A model generated the notes under the pieces. That model made no database searches. It worked only from the letters and a program-made list of their open reading frames with translations, and was not told the DNA's origin. This document shows, one piece after another, positions 31,401 to 39,290 of a stretch of DNA of 64,000 nucleotides (positions are counted from its first letter, which is position 1; each line of letters begins with the position of its first letter). The DNA is from Diphasiastrum complanatum (lineage: Eukaryota > Streptophyta > Lycopodiopsida > Lycopodiales > Lycopodiaceae), in assembly GCA_029204225.1 (NCBI GenBank), contig CM055097.1:59398888-59462887 (forward strand), given 5' to 3'. Both the position numbers and the translations under genes were made by a program.

Positions 31401-32521
31401 ATTTGTATGGATTTGAGTTTTATGTCCATGCAACTCATCATACATTGAAATACTTCGCTAATTAGCCAAAACATCGACAAGTGACATGAGCTGAGATGAT
31501 GCAAAGTTCTTAGTCACATCGTCAATCCCCCACAATAGGTGCAGATAGCTTTCATGCGTTTGCAGATAACAACCAGAGTTTTGGATTTCTAACCCTTTAA
31601 TTGATCATGGAAGAATACATGAAAATTTAATTCCATCACTTCACCTTGCTCAAAAATTAGCTACAAGCATAACTAGTGGGCAAAAAGCACCACCGAATTA
31701 GCATGGACCAAATCATAGGTGAATGAACACTACTACATTGTTTTTTGCTTGAAGTTGTTTGTTGTCACTTGTGTTTACTTTAACTTTGCAGTTTCAACTT
31801 TCTTTTGCTGATCAGCTTCTGGTGTACAATGGCATTGGGAATTTGTGTGATTGTCAATCTGCCACTAGCAGTTTCCTGCGAGTTTCGGGGACAAGACACC
31901 TTCTAAGGGGAAAGCCCTTGAGCCCCCCTCATGTGATGCCAAGTGTTCGTTTTTTGTTTGTGAAGCCACCTAATAATACAAAACTTTCATATGTTCCCAA
32001 ACCATCTCCCTGCTGGGGCTGGCGCCCTCAGGGCAGACCTTCCACCCGCCATAATCGTAACACCCTGAGCCTTGCCCTGAACCCAATTTAAGTGAGCCCT
32101 AGATTCCACTCAGCAATGTCTCAAATGTTAAAAAAACTCACAATATAATACTAGATCTCCACTGACTCCAAGCTTCCACGGAAGGCAGGAAGCAGGAGGC
32201 AGGAGAGGAGCAAACAAGGCAACAGCGACACAATAGAACCAAAGAAAGAGCAGAAAGAATACAAACACATACCGTAGACTTTCCAGCACCTAAATACCCC
32301 GTAATTATTGTGATTCCCACACCACAAATCTCCTCCGATTTGCTTGCCCTATCATCATCACCATCATCATCATCATCACCTGCCCTTGTGATGTGCGTTG
32401 CAATTGGCAGCAGTATTGCACCTTCTTGCGCTTGGTGGGGATCGATGCTGCTGCTGTTGGATTTCGCATCATTTGCAATGGGGAGTAGAAGAGCAAGAGG
32501 AGGAGGAAGCTCTTCGTCCAT
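15519..32521 (-). CDS. ZNG1: ZNG1/CBWD-type COG0523 (CobW) GTP-binding metallochaperone, nine exons
   Basis: Nine exons on the - strand join to a 401-residue protein: 32521-32273, 22436-22219, 20854-20740, 19994-19905, 19698-19522, 19416-19306, 16246-16139, 16037-15956, 15574-15519. All junctions are GT/AG and all phases agree. Visible motifs are Walker [10 protein letters not shown] (residues 75-83), the metal-binding CVCC (134-137), ETTGLANP (163-170), and NKVD (230-233) for guanine specificity. The CobW C-terminal domain follows from about residue 310. The length is close to plant homologues of about 370-400 residues. In animals and yeast ZNG1 transfers zinc to methionine aminopeptidase 1 using GTP; that role is assumed here by homology. 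The N-terminus has an acidic run. The gene spans 17 kb because introns 1 and 6 are full of transposable elements, yet the coding sequence shows no break, so it is probably functional. Confidence 0.93.
15956..16037 (-). CDS. ZNG1: ZNG1 exon 8
   Basis: It reads [19 protein letters not shown], then CANKLVFI, and ends one base into a Gly codon at a CATAG/GTGAGG donor. NK-VFIG is the conserved last strand of the domain. Confidence 0.92.
16139..16246 (-). CDS. ZNG1: ZNG1 exon 7: CobW C-terminal domain
   Basis: This exon has 36 codons. It reads [20 protein letters not shown], then [16 protein letters not shown], matching the WLE-LLWEK and R-KGVL pattern of the family. It lies about 3 kb from exon 6 because of a LINE in intron 6. 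Confidence 0.92.
17492..18019 (+). pseudogene. LINE reverse transcriptase, broken, YADN box
   Basis: The palm region carries [15 protein letters not shown] with the first catalytic Asp, a frameshift near 17735, and a YADN in place of YADD. In-frame stops separate the pieces. It is non-functional. Confidence 0.85.
18187..19081 (+). pseudogene. LINE ORF2 C-terminal remnant
   Basis: Several overlapping open stretches (18187-18537, 18338-18655, 18656-19081) follow the RT. One contains [21 protein letters not shown] assign this by position only, since no domain is recognised. Confidence 0.4.
19306..19416 (-). CDS. ZNG1: ZNG1 exon 6: linker to C-terminal domain
   Basis: This exon has 37 codons beginning [20 protein letters not shown] and ending in [16 protein letters not shown] before a perfect GTAAGT donor. 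The conserved hydrophobic strand marks the start of the CobW C-terminal domain. Confidence 0.88.
19522..19698 (-). CDS. ZNG1: ZNG1 exon 5: NKVD motif
   Basis: This exon has 59 codons. It reads [15 protein letters not shown] with the guanine-specificity NKVD, then [11 protein letters not shown] and a short conserved [12 protein letters not shown] segment. The acceptor is TTGCAG and the donor is AAG/GTTTGC. Confidence 0.93.
19905..19994 (-). CDS. ZNG1: ZNG1 exon 4
   Basis: This exon has 30 codons beginning VVDAKNLW, then a charged helix ending HLQIAFA. It is flanked by a GGCAG acceptor and a GTATGT donor, both phase 0. Confidence 0.91.
19995..20739 (-). other. ZNG1 intron 3
   Basis: This is a phase-0 intron of 745 bases, AT-rich, with nothing recognisable inside. 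Confidence 0.7.
20740..20854 (-). CDS. ZNG1: ZNG1 exon 3: ETTG switch region
   Basis: It completes an Arg codon and reads [20 protein letters not shown], then DDQLES and LDSIIT. The acceptor is GGATACTAG and the donor is ACG/GTAGGT. Confidence 0.92.
20855..22218 (-). other. ZNG1 intron 2
   Basis: This is a phase-2 intron of 1,364 bases, AT-rich. No element, RNA gene or open frame stands out. Confidence 0.7.
22219..22436 (-). CDS. ZNG1: ZNG1 exon 2: G-domain with CVCC metal site
   Basis: This exon starts after TTTTTGCAG with LVNYVLN, then [32 protein letters not shown] and [14 protein letters not shown], ending in phase 2 at LLERRD. These are the best-conserved residues of eukaryotic COG0523 proteins. 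Confidence 0.93.
23055..23125. repeat. Cluster of GGTTCGAACC-like palindromes
   Basis: ACGGTTCGAACCAT, CCGGTTCGAACTG and GTTCGAACCGTC occur within 65 bases, each a near-palindrome around TTCGAA. They sit just outside the tail of LINE copy 4. The cluster may be a subterminal repeat of a DNA transposon or a hairpin-forming patch. Confidence 0.5.
23180..23279. repeat. GA and GAA microsatellite (LINE copy 4 tail)
   Basis: An AG dinucleotide run from 23180 to about 23252 continues as AGA trinucleotides to 23279. On the LINE strand this is a TTC then TC tail directly after the 3' untranslated region. Confidence 0.95.
23516..24610 (-). CDS. LINE ORF1 protein, long open frame
   Basis: This is a 364-codon open frame. 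The first ~120 residues are Pro/Ser/Thr/Ala-rich and low in complexity. Residues about 135-230 have heptad-like Leu/Val spacing with many E, Q and K (coiled coil). Then comes [11 protein letters not shown], and the second half has [53 protein letters not shown] and [11 protein letters not shown]. That layout is RRM-like plus C-terminal domain of L1-type ORF1. The family start MAPRKRGG lies at 24626 in the +1 frame, so a frameshift near 24600-24626 separates the conserved start from this frame; the frame would otherwise begin at the ATG at 24610. All other LINE ORFs in the window are broken, while this one is open. Confidence 0.8.
   Translation of the reverse strand: MGEITPPAHAPTADFRLQRYHQWPPPLLPPALPLSPTLSSLPAHHLQRIAVSNTFSATSKTSTSSDASTSIADGNSSNGNIPSPVPYMTGSHVPYAIPLSPSSILSNTEPATALPVTPSQEAPPSTETMLFAFSAEFIRVFDLLSNYRKEMDSHREMIQSVQAHLQQVVSSITELKQELTAIKCAVPSQIATSTTIQDLESEVEQHLTSVQSWADILKGPGKSANAPVSFISATLTENQLREQKALNVRRVRGIPDSQDALTEAKFFLEATLHHHDKGLDSAWRTKKDANTLVLRFTSLESRRELLRQRHRLKDTKIFMDEDLTFVQLMERKEALQQARDTGKHLIYRDGKIRFVEAKRLAETK
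24719..24960. repeat. GA then GT microsatellite region
   Basis: A short GAGA run (24719-24735) is followed by GTGTGT arrays interrupted by GAGAGT, CTTGAG and GACGTG variants to about 24940. Long frames on both strands here are only translations of the repeat. Confidence 0.93.
24998..25130. repeat. TTAG-rich low-complexity repeat
   Basis: TAGTTAGAACTTAGGAGTTAG occurs twice in shortened form (around 25009 and 25056), with further GTTAG and TTAGA units. It looks like a decayed minisatellite. Confidence 0.7.
25174..25440 (-). mobile_element. LINE 3' end copy 5 between GA microsatellites
   Basis: On the - strand the body (25440 to 25210) ends in CTTATATGCCTTTTGGCACGG, AAAAGAC, ATTAACAAAGCTTTC, a TTC-rich stretch and a TC run (25209-25174). 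About 45 bases at the end match the 3' end of LINE copy 4, including the GCC-TTTT-GGC hairpin. The body is only about 230 bases, with no ORF, so it is a 5'-truncated copy. A second GA run (25441-25490) abuts the other side. Confidence 0.78.
25441..25490. repeat. GA microsatellite
   Basis: An uninterrupted AG run of about 50 bases lies between LINE 3' end copy 5 and the ATG of the BED-finger ORF. Confidence 0.95.
25498..26214 (+). CDS. BED-type zinc finger protein, two exons, probably hAT-transposon derived
   Basis: Exon 1 (25498-25747) begins with ATG in a strong context (GGCCACCATGC) and reads [10 protein letters not shown], then [20 protein letters not shown] and AHLLR. The C-x2-C...H pattern is a BED zinc finger as found at the N-terminus of plant hAT transposases, where it binds transposon ends. 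A GTAAAC donor (25748) and TTGGCAG acceptor (25906) join in phase 1 to exon 2 (25907-26214), which is Pro/Thr-rich and ends in a short RGRGRRGR basic patch before TGA. The predicted length is 185 residues; the transposase catalytic and dimerisation domains are absent. The segment lies antisense inside ZNG1 intron 1. It may be a transposon fragment or a captured small gene. The splice model is inferred from the sequence only. Confidence 0.55.
26370..26830 (-). pseudogene. Gypsy integrase C-terminal domain and chromodomain
   Basis: From 26830 the - strand reads [20 protein letters not shown], then [20 protein letters not shown], with stops, then a chromodomain core [20 protein letters not shown] (about 26450-26390). 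The chromodomain places the element among the plant chromoviruses. Such domains help guide integration to heterochromatin. Confidence 0.82.
26835..27950 (-). pseudogene. Gypsy integrase, with duplicated C-terminal half
   Basis: The zinc-binding part ([20 protein letters not shown], then SCQKCQ) and [15 protein letters not shown] start the core at 27950-27507. After a frameshift, [20 protein letters not shown] and [16 protein letters not shown] follow (27550-27200). Near 27100 the reading enters a second copy ([32 protein letters not shown], 27090-26860). The two halves differ in sequence, so they come from two related elements. Confidence 0.88.
28432..29335 (-). pseudogene. Gypsy reverse transcriptase and RNase H
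   Basis: The start (29335-29130) reads [26 protein letters not shown] and [19 protein letters not shown] with one in-frame stop. The open frame 29124-28432 then carries [21 protein letters not shown] (YxDD-type box), [43 protein letters not shown] (RNase H) and [10 protein letters not shown]. Further RNase H sequence ([22 protein letters not shown]) follows to about 28270 after a stop. Confidence 0.9.
29350..30554. other. Unassigned stretch, possibly gypsy leader and LTR debris
   Basis: No domain is recognised. A motif close to AAATCTGATTT recurs on the - strand at about 29488, 29545 and 29636. TGTTATCAAAGCCAT (- strand, about 30194-30180) resembles a Met-tRNA primer site, and CTTACA just before it could be an LTR end. 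A 60-codon frame follows it (30218-30036). This fits a 5' LTR/leader of the chromovirus at 26250-29340, but no matching second LTR was found. Confidence 0.35.
30555..30985 (+). mobile_element. Ty3/gypsy RT/RNase H fragment
   Basis: The + strand reads [25 protein letters not shown] and [10 protein letters not shown], a frame change near 30750, then [31 protein letters not shown] and YSIYEKELL. These are the connection and RNase H start of a gypsy polyprotein related to the chromovirus at 26250-29340 but on the opposite strand. It is cut off at both sides. Confidence 0.88.
32273..32521 (-). CDS. ZNG1: ZNG1 exon 1: N-terminus and Walker A
   Basis: This exon has 83 codons from the ATG at 32521. 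It encodes [18 protein letters not shown], a low-complexity part with a second LLPIA, an Asp-rich run encoded by a CAT/ATC repeat on the + strand (32349-32378), and [14 protein letters not shown]. The donor is ACG/GTATGT. The start is chosen because a TATA box lies about 54 bases upstream and no earlier in-frame ATG is seen. Confidence 0.9.
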
Positions 32522-32574
32522 CTTTCCAGAACCTTAAAGAGAAAAAAGAAATAGGAAAACCTAATGTATGTTTT

Positions 32575-32582
32575 TATTTATA
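32575..32582 (-). promoter_or_regulatory. TATA box of ZNG1
   Basis: On the - strand the text CCTATAAATAAAAA contains TATAAATA 54 bases upstream of the ZNG1 ATG. A start of transcription about 30 bases downstream would leave a short leader of roughly 25 bases. Confidence 0.6.
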
Positions 32583-32618
32583 GGTAAGACAAGATGTTCA
32601 CCTTTGAAAGCTTAGGGC

Positions 32619-32650
32619 GGTTTAGGGTTTAGGCCCTAAATCCTAAACCC
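32619..32650. promoter_or_regulatory. Telo-box palindrome upstream of ZNG1
   Basis: GGTTTAGGGTTTAGG is followed at once by CCCTAAATCCTAAACCC, giving telomere-like TTTAGGG units on both strands in 32 bases. Telo boxes (AAACCCTAA) are known in plant promoters of growth and translation genes. It lies about 40-70 bases upstream of the TATA box. Confidence 0.55.
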
Positions 32651-35600
32651 GGTGTTAGTTTTCGTCGAAATTTCGGTGTGGATCAATTGGAATTCTCTTC
32701 CAGGTGGATAGCAAGGTTGCAATTGGGTGTACTATCCCGGTCTCATGTTGCTAAGATCCATTTTTTTCTCAAGAAAAAATGAGGTTTTATGGAGAATTGT
32801 CCTAGAAAGCCAATTTGTGATGTTTTTTTGGAGCCTTTTCTTGTGTAGCTCAAATCTCATGAAGATTTGAATTTTTCAGCAAGTGTACTTTCATTTTAGG
32901 AATCATTAATGATGAAATTAATGATGCATGCCGGTTCTTTTCATGATTTATGATTCTAGGCTATGTTTTGGTCAAAATTGCTTGTTTTTTTTATGCTTTT
33001 TGACTCAAAATTGATAGTAAGAACTAAAATCCAGCAAGATCAGATCAATTAGACGGCTATGATTCTGTAAATTGGTTTGAATGTGCTAGAGAAAAGGTTG
33101 CATATCATGAATTTCCACTTTATAGTGAAGAAAAAACTGGAAAACAGCCAAAAGTCATCATTTTTGTTTGTTTTTTTCATAAAGTTGGATAGTAGGTGGC
33201 TGTAAAACACCATGTAAAGCTTGTAAAGAGTTAAACCAAAGCCTTTTGAAGTTGTCCTTGAAGTTACAGCCAAGAATTCCATGAATTGGACTTGTAGAAG
33301 GTCAAAAAAGACCAAAAAATAGCCTATTTTTGTGGTTTTTGGGGGATGGATTGCTCCCAATCCATAAGGAGATCATGCTGAAATTTTTTACAGCATGATT
33401 AGCATTCCTTTTTACCTTATCAACAAGCTATCAAACCTATAAATTGATGGTCGGTGGCTTATGCTCCATCTCCATCAAGTTTGAAGCTATTTTGACTTCT
33501 ACGAACCAAGAAATCTTCGTTCTCAGCCTATACTGCTTCTTCGGACCTGTATGAATGCTTCACAGAAGTCTAATAGACCATTTAAGACTGTTGGTAAGAT
33601 CACTTTTGGGCTTGGGAAGGTGTTTACATGATTTTTTATCATATGGCCAGCTAGAAGTGAGCCCTACTACAGATTTTCAGACGCTTTGTTCTCAAACTTG
33701 TGAAGCCTATGTGGCAAGCATCTTGGCCACTTGGTCTCCCTCCATATTGTTCTTTACAGCGTCTAATTTGGTGCACTATAGCCAAAGTTATGGCCGTTTG
33801 AAATTTTGGTAGTTTTGTGAGCAAAATTGGCAAAATTCGTAATTTTTCTGATTGCATGCTAGTCTTTTCCCTAATTTGTAGTACTGTGCTTGCATGGATT
33901 GATTGCATGTTGATTCTCAGTGTGATTCTGACATGCATGAGGGATTTACAATTGATTTGAGTGGTTATAAGCTTTGTGCTCTGACGGTTGGGTCACAAAT
34001 TAGTGATATCGGTTGACAAATTCCATAAAACTGAAGTTTACGGAAAAAATTCCGTAATGACATTTTGTGACTGATGTAGTGTGCTTTGCATGCCAGTTGG
34101 ACATTAGTATTTCGATTTTTTCGATTTTGATTGCCTTTTGTGCTAACAATATTTTCGTCAGAATCTTTTGAATTACGTAAATAGAACCAAAAATTGAGTT
34201 TTTCCAAAAAAAATCAAAATTTTGATCATTTTTTCATTATCTATGGAATGAGTTTAGGTTAGTGAATTGACTATATTGAATTTATCAGTCAGAGTGAGTC
34301 ACGGTGTTTTCACCAAAGCTAAAATATTTTCCGATTATAGATCATTTTAAATTGACAAAGGAAACCACAATGAATTTGCCGGTAGTTTTTATTGTGTGAT
34401 ATTTTAACTTTTGGAGTATAGTACTCCCAGATAGATAGTTAAAATTGAATTTTTTTTTTTTTTATATTTCAGACTTGGTTAAAATTTGAAGTCGATTACT
34501 TGTCTAATATATTTTTTATGGATATTGATCGTTAAAAATGGGTAGTGACGTTTGTGCAAGATACTCGTCAATATTGAATTTAGAAATCGTCAAACAATAT
34601 GAGATGACCAGACAGAACGAGTGGTGATAGAACTCTTTATCCGGGAAGTGAAATCTGGTTGGATATAGTTTAAGAGTTACTGAAATCCTATTGGTAGGAT
34701 TTCCATTCGTGTAATTCCATATTCTAACATTTTGATAATTTTTGTTAATATTGACAGAGTAATGCCAAACCGGTCAATAAAAAAAAAAACCAGTCCAATT
34801 TTATTGGAAAAATAGTAATTGATAGGAACTGATCAAAAGTAAAATATTGATTTCATTTTTGGTTAAATCCTATGGTGAATTGTATGCAAAAGATCATACT
34901 AGTACTATTATTCATATTAGTGGATGATTTTTGTATATTGGTGATTCAACCCAGGAATAGGATAGAAATGAAATTGTTTCAAACTTTTTCCTACAATAAT
35001 TCACTTTTTACATTTACTAGTGTCTATACATCTTTTAGTGCCTTAGCTGAAATAGATGTTCAGGGGACTGAAAATCCTGAGGGGAGAAGAAGGGTGGACA
35101 TTAGAGGTAGTAAGTGTGTTTGAAAAATGTATTTCGCAGTTAGGATTTTGGTAATCCCTGGGAATAATTGCTTAATACCAAATATAATTTTCTTGGATTG
35201 AATTCATAACAGATATGTTTGTAACCACTGAGTAGTCCACAGTTTTGGATGTTAATTGTAATGCTAGAAATAGAATTTGATACATGGATTGCATTGGATT
35301 TGTTAGTTGACAAAAGCTTGTCCCTAGAGTTGATGCATCAGTAGGATTTTGAAGCTTATCACTAATTTGAAAAGATTGGAATGTATTGTTGAATGCTATT
35401 AATTCTTTTGTTTAAATCACAGAATCTGGTATGGATTTGTCGTATCCATCTGAAATACATGCCAATCATCTAAATAAATGGATTCTCCAGTTTTTGGGGA
35501 CAAGAGATAATATCCTATATGGACTATAGGACAACTAGATGATCTATGGATCTCTGAAATATCAGATAAGGAGGTTAAGGATTTTCTGGAAGGAAGAGCT

Positions 35601-37919
35601 AGTGGTATGGAACATCAATAATTTTGGAAAGAAAATTCTAGGATTGTAAAGATCTGATTATCAATGGATATTTTTAGTACCTAGTCATGATTACTGACTT
35701 TTTCGTGGATTTAGATATTTTCACATATCATCTTTCCAGTTAGCTTTTATATAAATTGATAATTTTTTTAAAAGGAGGGGTGGATGGGATAAAATTCTAT
35801 TTGAGGATTTGTAGGTTGCATACTTTTGCGAAAGTGAACCAACTGTGGTATAAAAATGAGATTTTTTTTAAAGTAATTTTCTCCAAATTGGAACTTTTCA
35901 AATAAGAGAAATTCTCTAGGGATTGTGTGGACAATCTGGAACTAGAACTAGCTTGAAATCTGGATCATTATCTATAAGTAGTACAATGAAAGTTCAAAAG
36001 TTACTAGTTTCATTTTAATTAGAATAGGAGTAAGTTTGATCAGAATTAAGTCTGGAATGTCTATATTAGATCAACCTAATCTTAGTTTGACTACTAGGAT
36101 CAGAGAGGGGTTGATTGAGTGGAAGAAATTATATTATCAAAGGTAAATTGGATTGGAAAACTACTGAGAGTGAATGTTATTCGTCTCAAAGACTTCTCGA
36201 ATATGTTATTTACTTATGAGAAATAGAAATTCTTTTGTAGCTGAGTTACAAGATTCTCAGTGAGATATGTGAGTAACATATGTGGATTATGGAGGAACCT
36301 GCCAGATAAGTGTTTATGTACTGGTCATAGTGAGATTATTCACATATGTGCACGATTAATCTTGTATGAATCTACTATGTATTCCTGGTTACTAGGATTA
36401 TTTGGTGCATTTAACCTAGTCGGTGAACATAAACATATGATCAAGTATTGTTGAGACAAATACTTGCAGACTTAACATATCTTTATGTGAAAGACGTATC
36501 GGTTACCTTAAAAATGAATAAGGATCTAAATGTGGTGTTATACTAGTATAATTGAATTATGCAATTATGCATTTAAGATTTATGAGTCATTGGCAATTAA
36601 CTGGAGTAGTCGGTTGCTCCTAGATGAAGTTAATTTGTAAAACGATCAGTGTGATAAAAATTCACCAGAGACTGATAGTTTTAAGTTATATTGCTTGTAA
36701 GATGCATGATGAGTGAATAATCAAGATTCGTCAATTAAAATTATGTGCATTAGATATACAGTATTCTTGGTATAGAGTATTCCTTAGTTAAGGAATAGAC
36801 TCGGTTCATAAGTGGTTGTATCCCAAGGAGCTCAATTAGATAGCAAATCATAATAGTTACAAAAATAACAAGTAAATTTGTATTCAGTAGAACTTTGGAT
36901 ATCTACATTTGATTTTGGACGGTAATCTAAAGTTTTTGTGGTTAAAGATGATGGTCATTATCATTTTGTTATTCTTTTATGTCTTTAATTACCTATGGCA
37001 TATATAACTTGAATATCTCGCACTTCTGCGAAAGAATCCAGTTTGGAGAATGTTTTTGAAATCCAGCATTTTCCTATTGGAAAAGATTTTGAAATGATTC
37101 TTACTTTCAATTGTGATGATTCTTAAGTGTGACGATTAATTCTTGATCTATTAATTGAGTAAGAATTCATATCAATGTTTTGAATCTCTTTACTCCAGCG
37201 TGTTATTTGAGAACCTATGGATCTCAGAGACATTCTCACAAGATAAGTTATTTTACTTGTGGTGGATTTAATTAATCTAGTGGATGCTAGTCTACTACAG
37301 ATGTGGTCTGTAGATGCTTGACTACAGTTCCTTTGATTACATCTCCACTTATGATAGGAGACAGACATGTATATTAAGATGAAGGGGTGCTATTTTCTTG
37401 CATTTAATGCTAGAAATATGGGCATTTAACTCAAGAGAAGTATCTAGGATACTCAGAGTTGAGTTTTAATTATTTTATATCTTACTGTTCTCCTAGAGAT
37501 TCTCGTTAAGTGAATTATTATATTTTTTAATTGTGAGTTCTAAGGATAATTGTCTCTGGAAGCTTTTTGAATTGTCTACCAAAGTTTGTGATAATTTCAT
37601 ACTGTAATTATTATTTTTTCTTTAACTTTAATCTCCTAAGTTAGGCAATACTTCGTTCAGTGTTTCATGTAAGTGTTTACATGAAGGTGATGTTACTAAC
37701 TAATAAAGAGTGAAACCCATATAAGAAAATGTATGGCTTAGTGTACTTTCCAAACCTGAGTTTGTATTCCAAAACAAAGATAAACGATTGAAAAATAGGT
37801 TTATCTCTGAGTACTTGTTTGATATGTAAGTTCAACTAAAAAATGATTTTCTAGGTTAATAATGAAAAGCTAAAGGAAATGTTCCTATAATTCTTTCATG
37901 TTTTGAGGACAAAACTAGA
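32651..37919. other. Very AT-rich decayed sequence, probably old gypsy interior
   Basis: No clear gene or domain is seen over 5.3 kb. Because it ends in a gypsy-like polypurine tract at 37924-37933, and the part at 33000-33850 has the texture of an LTR, I suspect an old element degraded past protein recognition. Open frames are short. Confidence 0.35.
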
Positions 37920-38330
37920 TTAAGGGGAGAAGAATGTTATGTCCACATCCTATATGGAGGATTCAAAATATTCCTAGACTTGGATACCCGGTGTCGGTAC
38001 TCTAGTGAATCAAGCTTATTAGTTATGCCACATCATACTGGATGCGACCCACAAGTAATTAATAACTTGTGAGGCCCAGACACACTATTTGGAGTTAGTA
38101 CAAGGTTTGGGACCATATATGCATGTGTAGAGTATCAATGGCAACTCTATGAATAGAAGATCCATGCATAGAGACTCTATTCTAGTGGAATCTATGTATA
38201 GGGGAGTTGGGACCTTGCACTACTAAATGCACAAGGGTTATAAGCCTTATATAAGGAGGCCAAACTCGCCCTACTAATCCATCATTTGGCTAGATTACGT
38301 AGCCAAACATTAATAGATGAAGCGTCAGAA
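37920..38330 (+). mobile_element. Gypsy-type polypurine tract and LTR start
   Basis: TTTGAGGACAAAAC, then AAGGGGAGAAGAA and TGTTATGTCC (37934) copy the usual end of plant gypsy polyproteins, polypurine tract and 3' LTR start. The following 300-400 bases would be the LTR. Its end was not found and no second LTR copy was seen. Confidence 0.5.
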
Positions 38331-38366
38331 GAATAATTTGTTGCGAATACCAAGACAAATTATATG

Positions 38367-38430
38367 TCGCGAATGATTCACGAAGAGCTAGACTGTGCTT
38401 GACTGATAATTAGTCGCGAATGATTCGCGA
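38367..38430. repeat. Repeated 17-bp palindrome
   Basis: TCGCGAATGATTCGCGA at 38414-38430 is a perfect dyad around G. A copy with one mismatch (TCGCGAATGATTCACGA) lies at 38367-38383, 47 bases earlier. CpG-rich islands of this kind stand out in AT-rich surroundings. Confidence 0.8.
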
Positions 38431-38774
38431 AAGATAAGACTAAATGTTAGTCGTCTATCACCAGAAAGAACAGCTAGAAAGATCAGACAGAAAGACAAAT
38501 AAGCATAGCAATGTTAACACAGGTCTGAATGCAGAACAAAGAGCTAGATCAGATTAAGTATATCATGTATACATGTCAATAATGCAGTAGAGCACAATAC
38601 AGTAGCAGACAAAACCGCGTGTCCTACAAAGCTTATTTCAATCTGTAAAAAGAAATTTAAACCTTAATTCTGACAAAATGAAGAATCAATGCTCAGGGCA
38701 TCTACTTCGTTTATGTCGTTTTCTTTTGCTCTCTTCATCATCTCTTATCATCTCATACACGAATGGTGTCCAGA

Positions 38775-38777
<3 letters not shown>

Positions 38778-38850
<73 letters not shown>
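38778..38850. repeat. TA microsatellite followed by CA
   Basis: About 30 TA units (38778-38839) run into six CA units. It lies inside the presumed 3' LTR of copia element 1. Confidence 0.95.
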
Positions 38851-38851
<1 letters not shown>

Positions 38852-39290
38852 TAGTATTATAGGTGTGCAGATGTGAAAGTACAGAGTGGATGTGCTATCT
38901 GTAGGAGATCGTGGGTGGCTGCAATCGTTGTCCAATCTGTTAGCGCAACTGCATGGGGTGAGCGTAAAAAGGGTGCGATGTCAGCCAGCGCTGAAATGAA
39001 CGTTGGTGATTATGCGAAAAGTGCGTCACTCTTATGAATGGCCTTAGGATAAAATTTACAAGGTGTCTTAGCTTTTAGGGCACCTTTGGCATTCTGTAGG
39101 ATAGTGTCCCCTTTGTGCCATAACCTGTGTAAAAACACAGTGTCACGATTCTTTCGCCTTTAATTCGTCTGTGCAAATTTGCATGTAAATATGCAGGCTG
39201 CGTGACAACGTTAGTAAATATGAAACAATAATGGAGGCAGATTAAAAATGAGATTTAGAAGCGTAGAAGGAGTAAATCCAACACTCCCTT

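Larger units (their letters stand above)
22437..32272 (-). other. ZNG1 intron 1 (9.8 kb, filled with mobile elements)
   Basis: This is a phase-0 intron between the Walker A exon and exon 2. Contents from low to high coordinate: unassigned 22452-23050, TTCGAA-rich patch, LINE copy 4, GT and TTAG repeats, LINE 3' end copy 5, a BED-finger ORF, chromodomain gypsy, unassigned 29350-30555, gypsy fragment on the + strand, and unassigned 31000-32270. The part at 31000-32270 is AT-rich; its 110-codon frame at 31759-32091 has no recognised domain. Confidence 0.85.

Noticed and set aside
31759-32091. 110-codon frame in ZNG1 intron 1
   Set aside because: It is longer than its neighbours, but no domain is recognised and its codons do not look constrained; it may be gypsy 3' debris.
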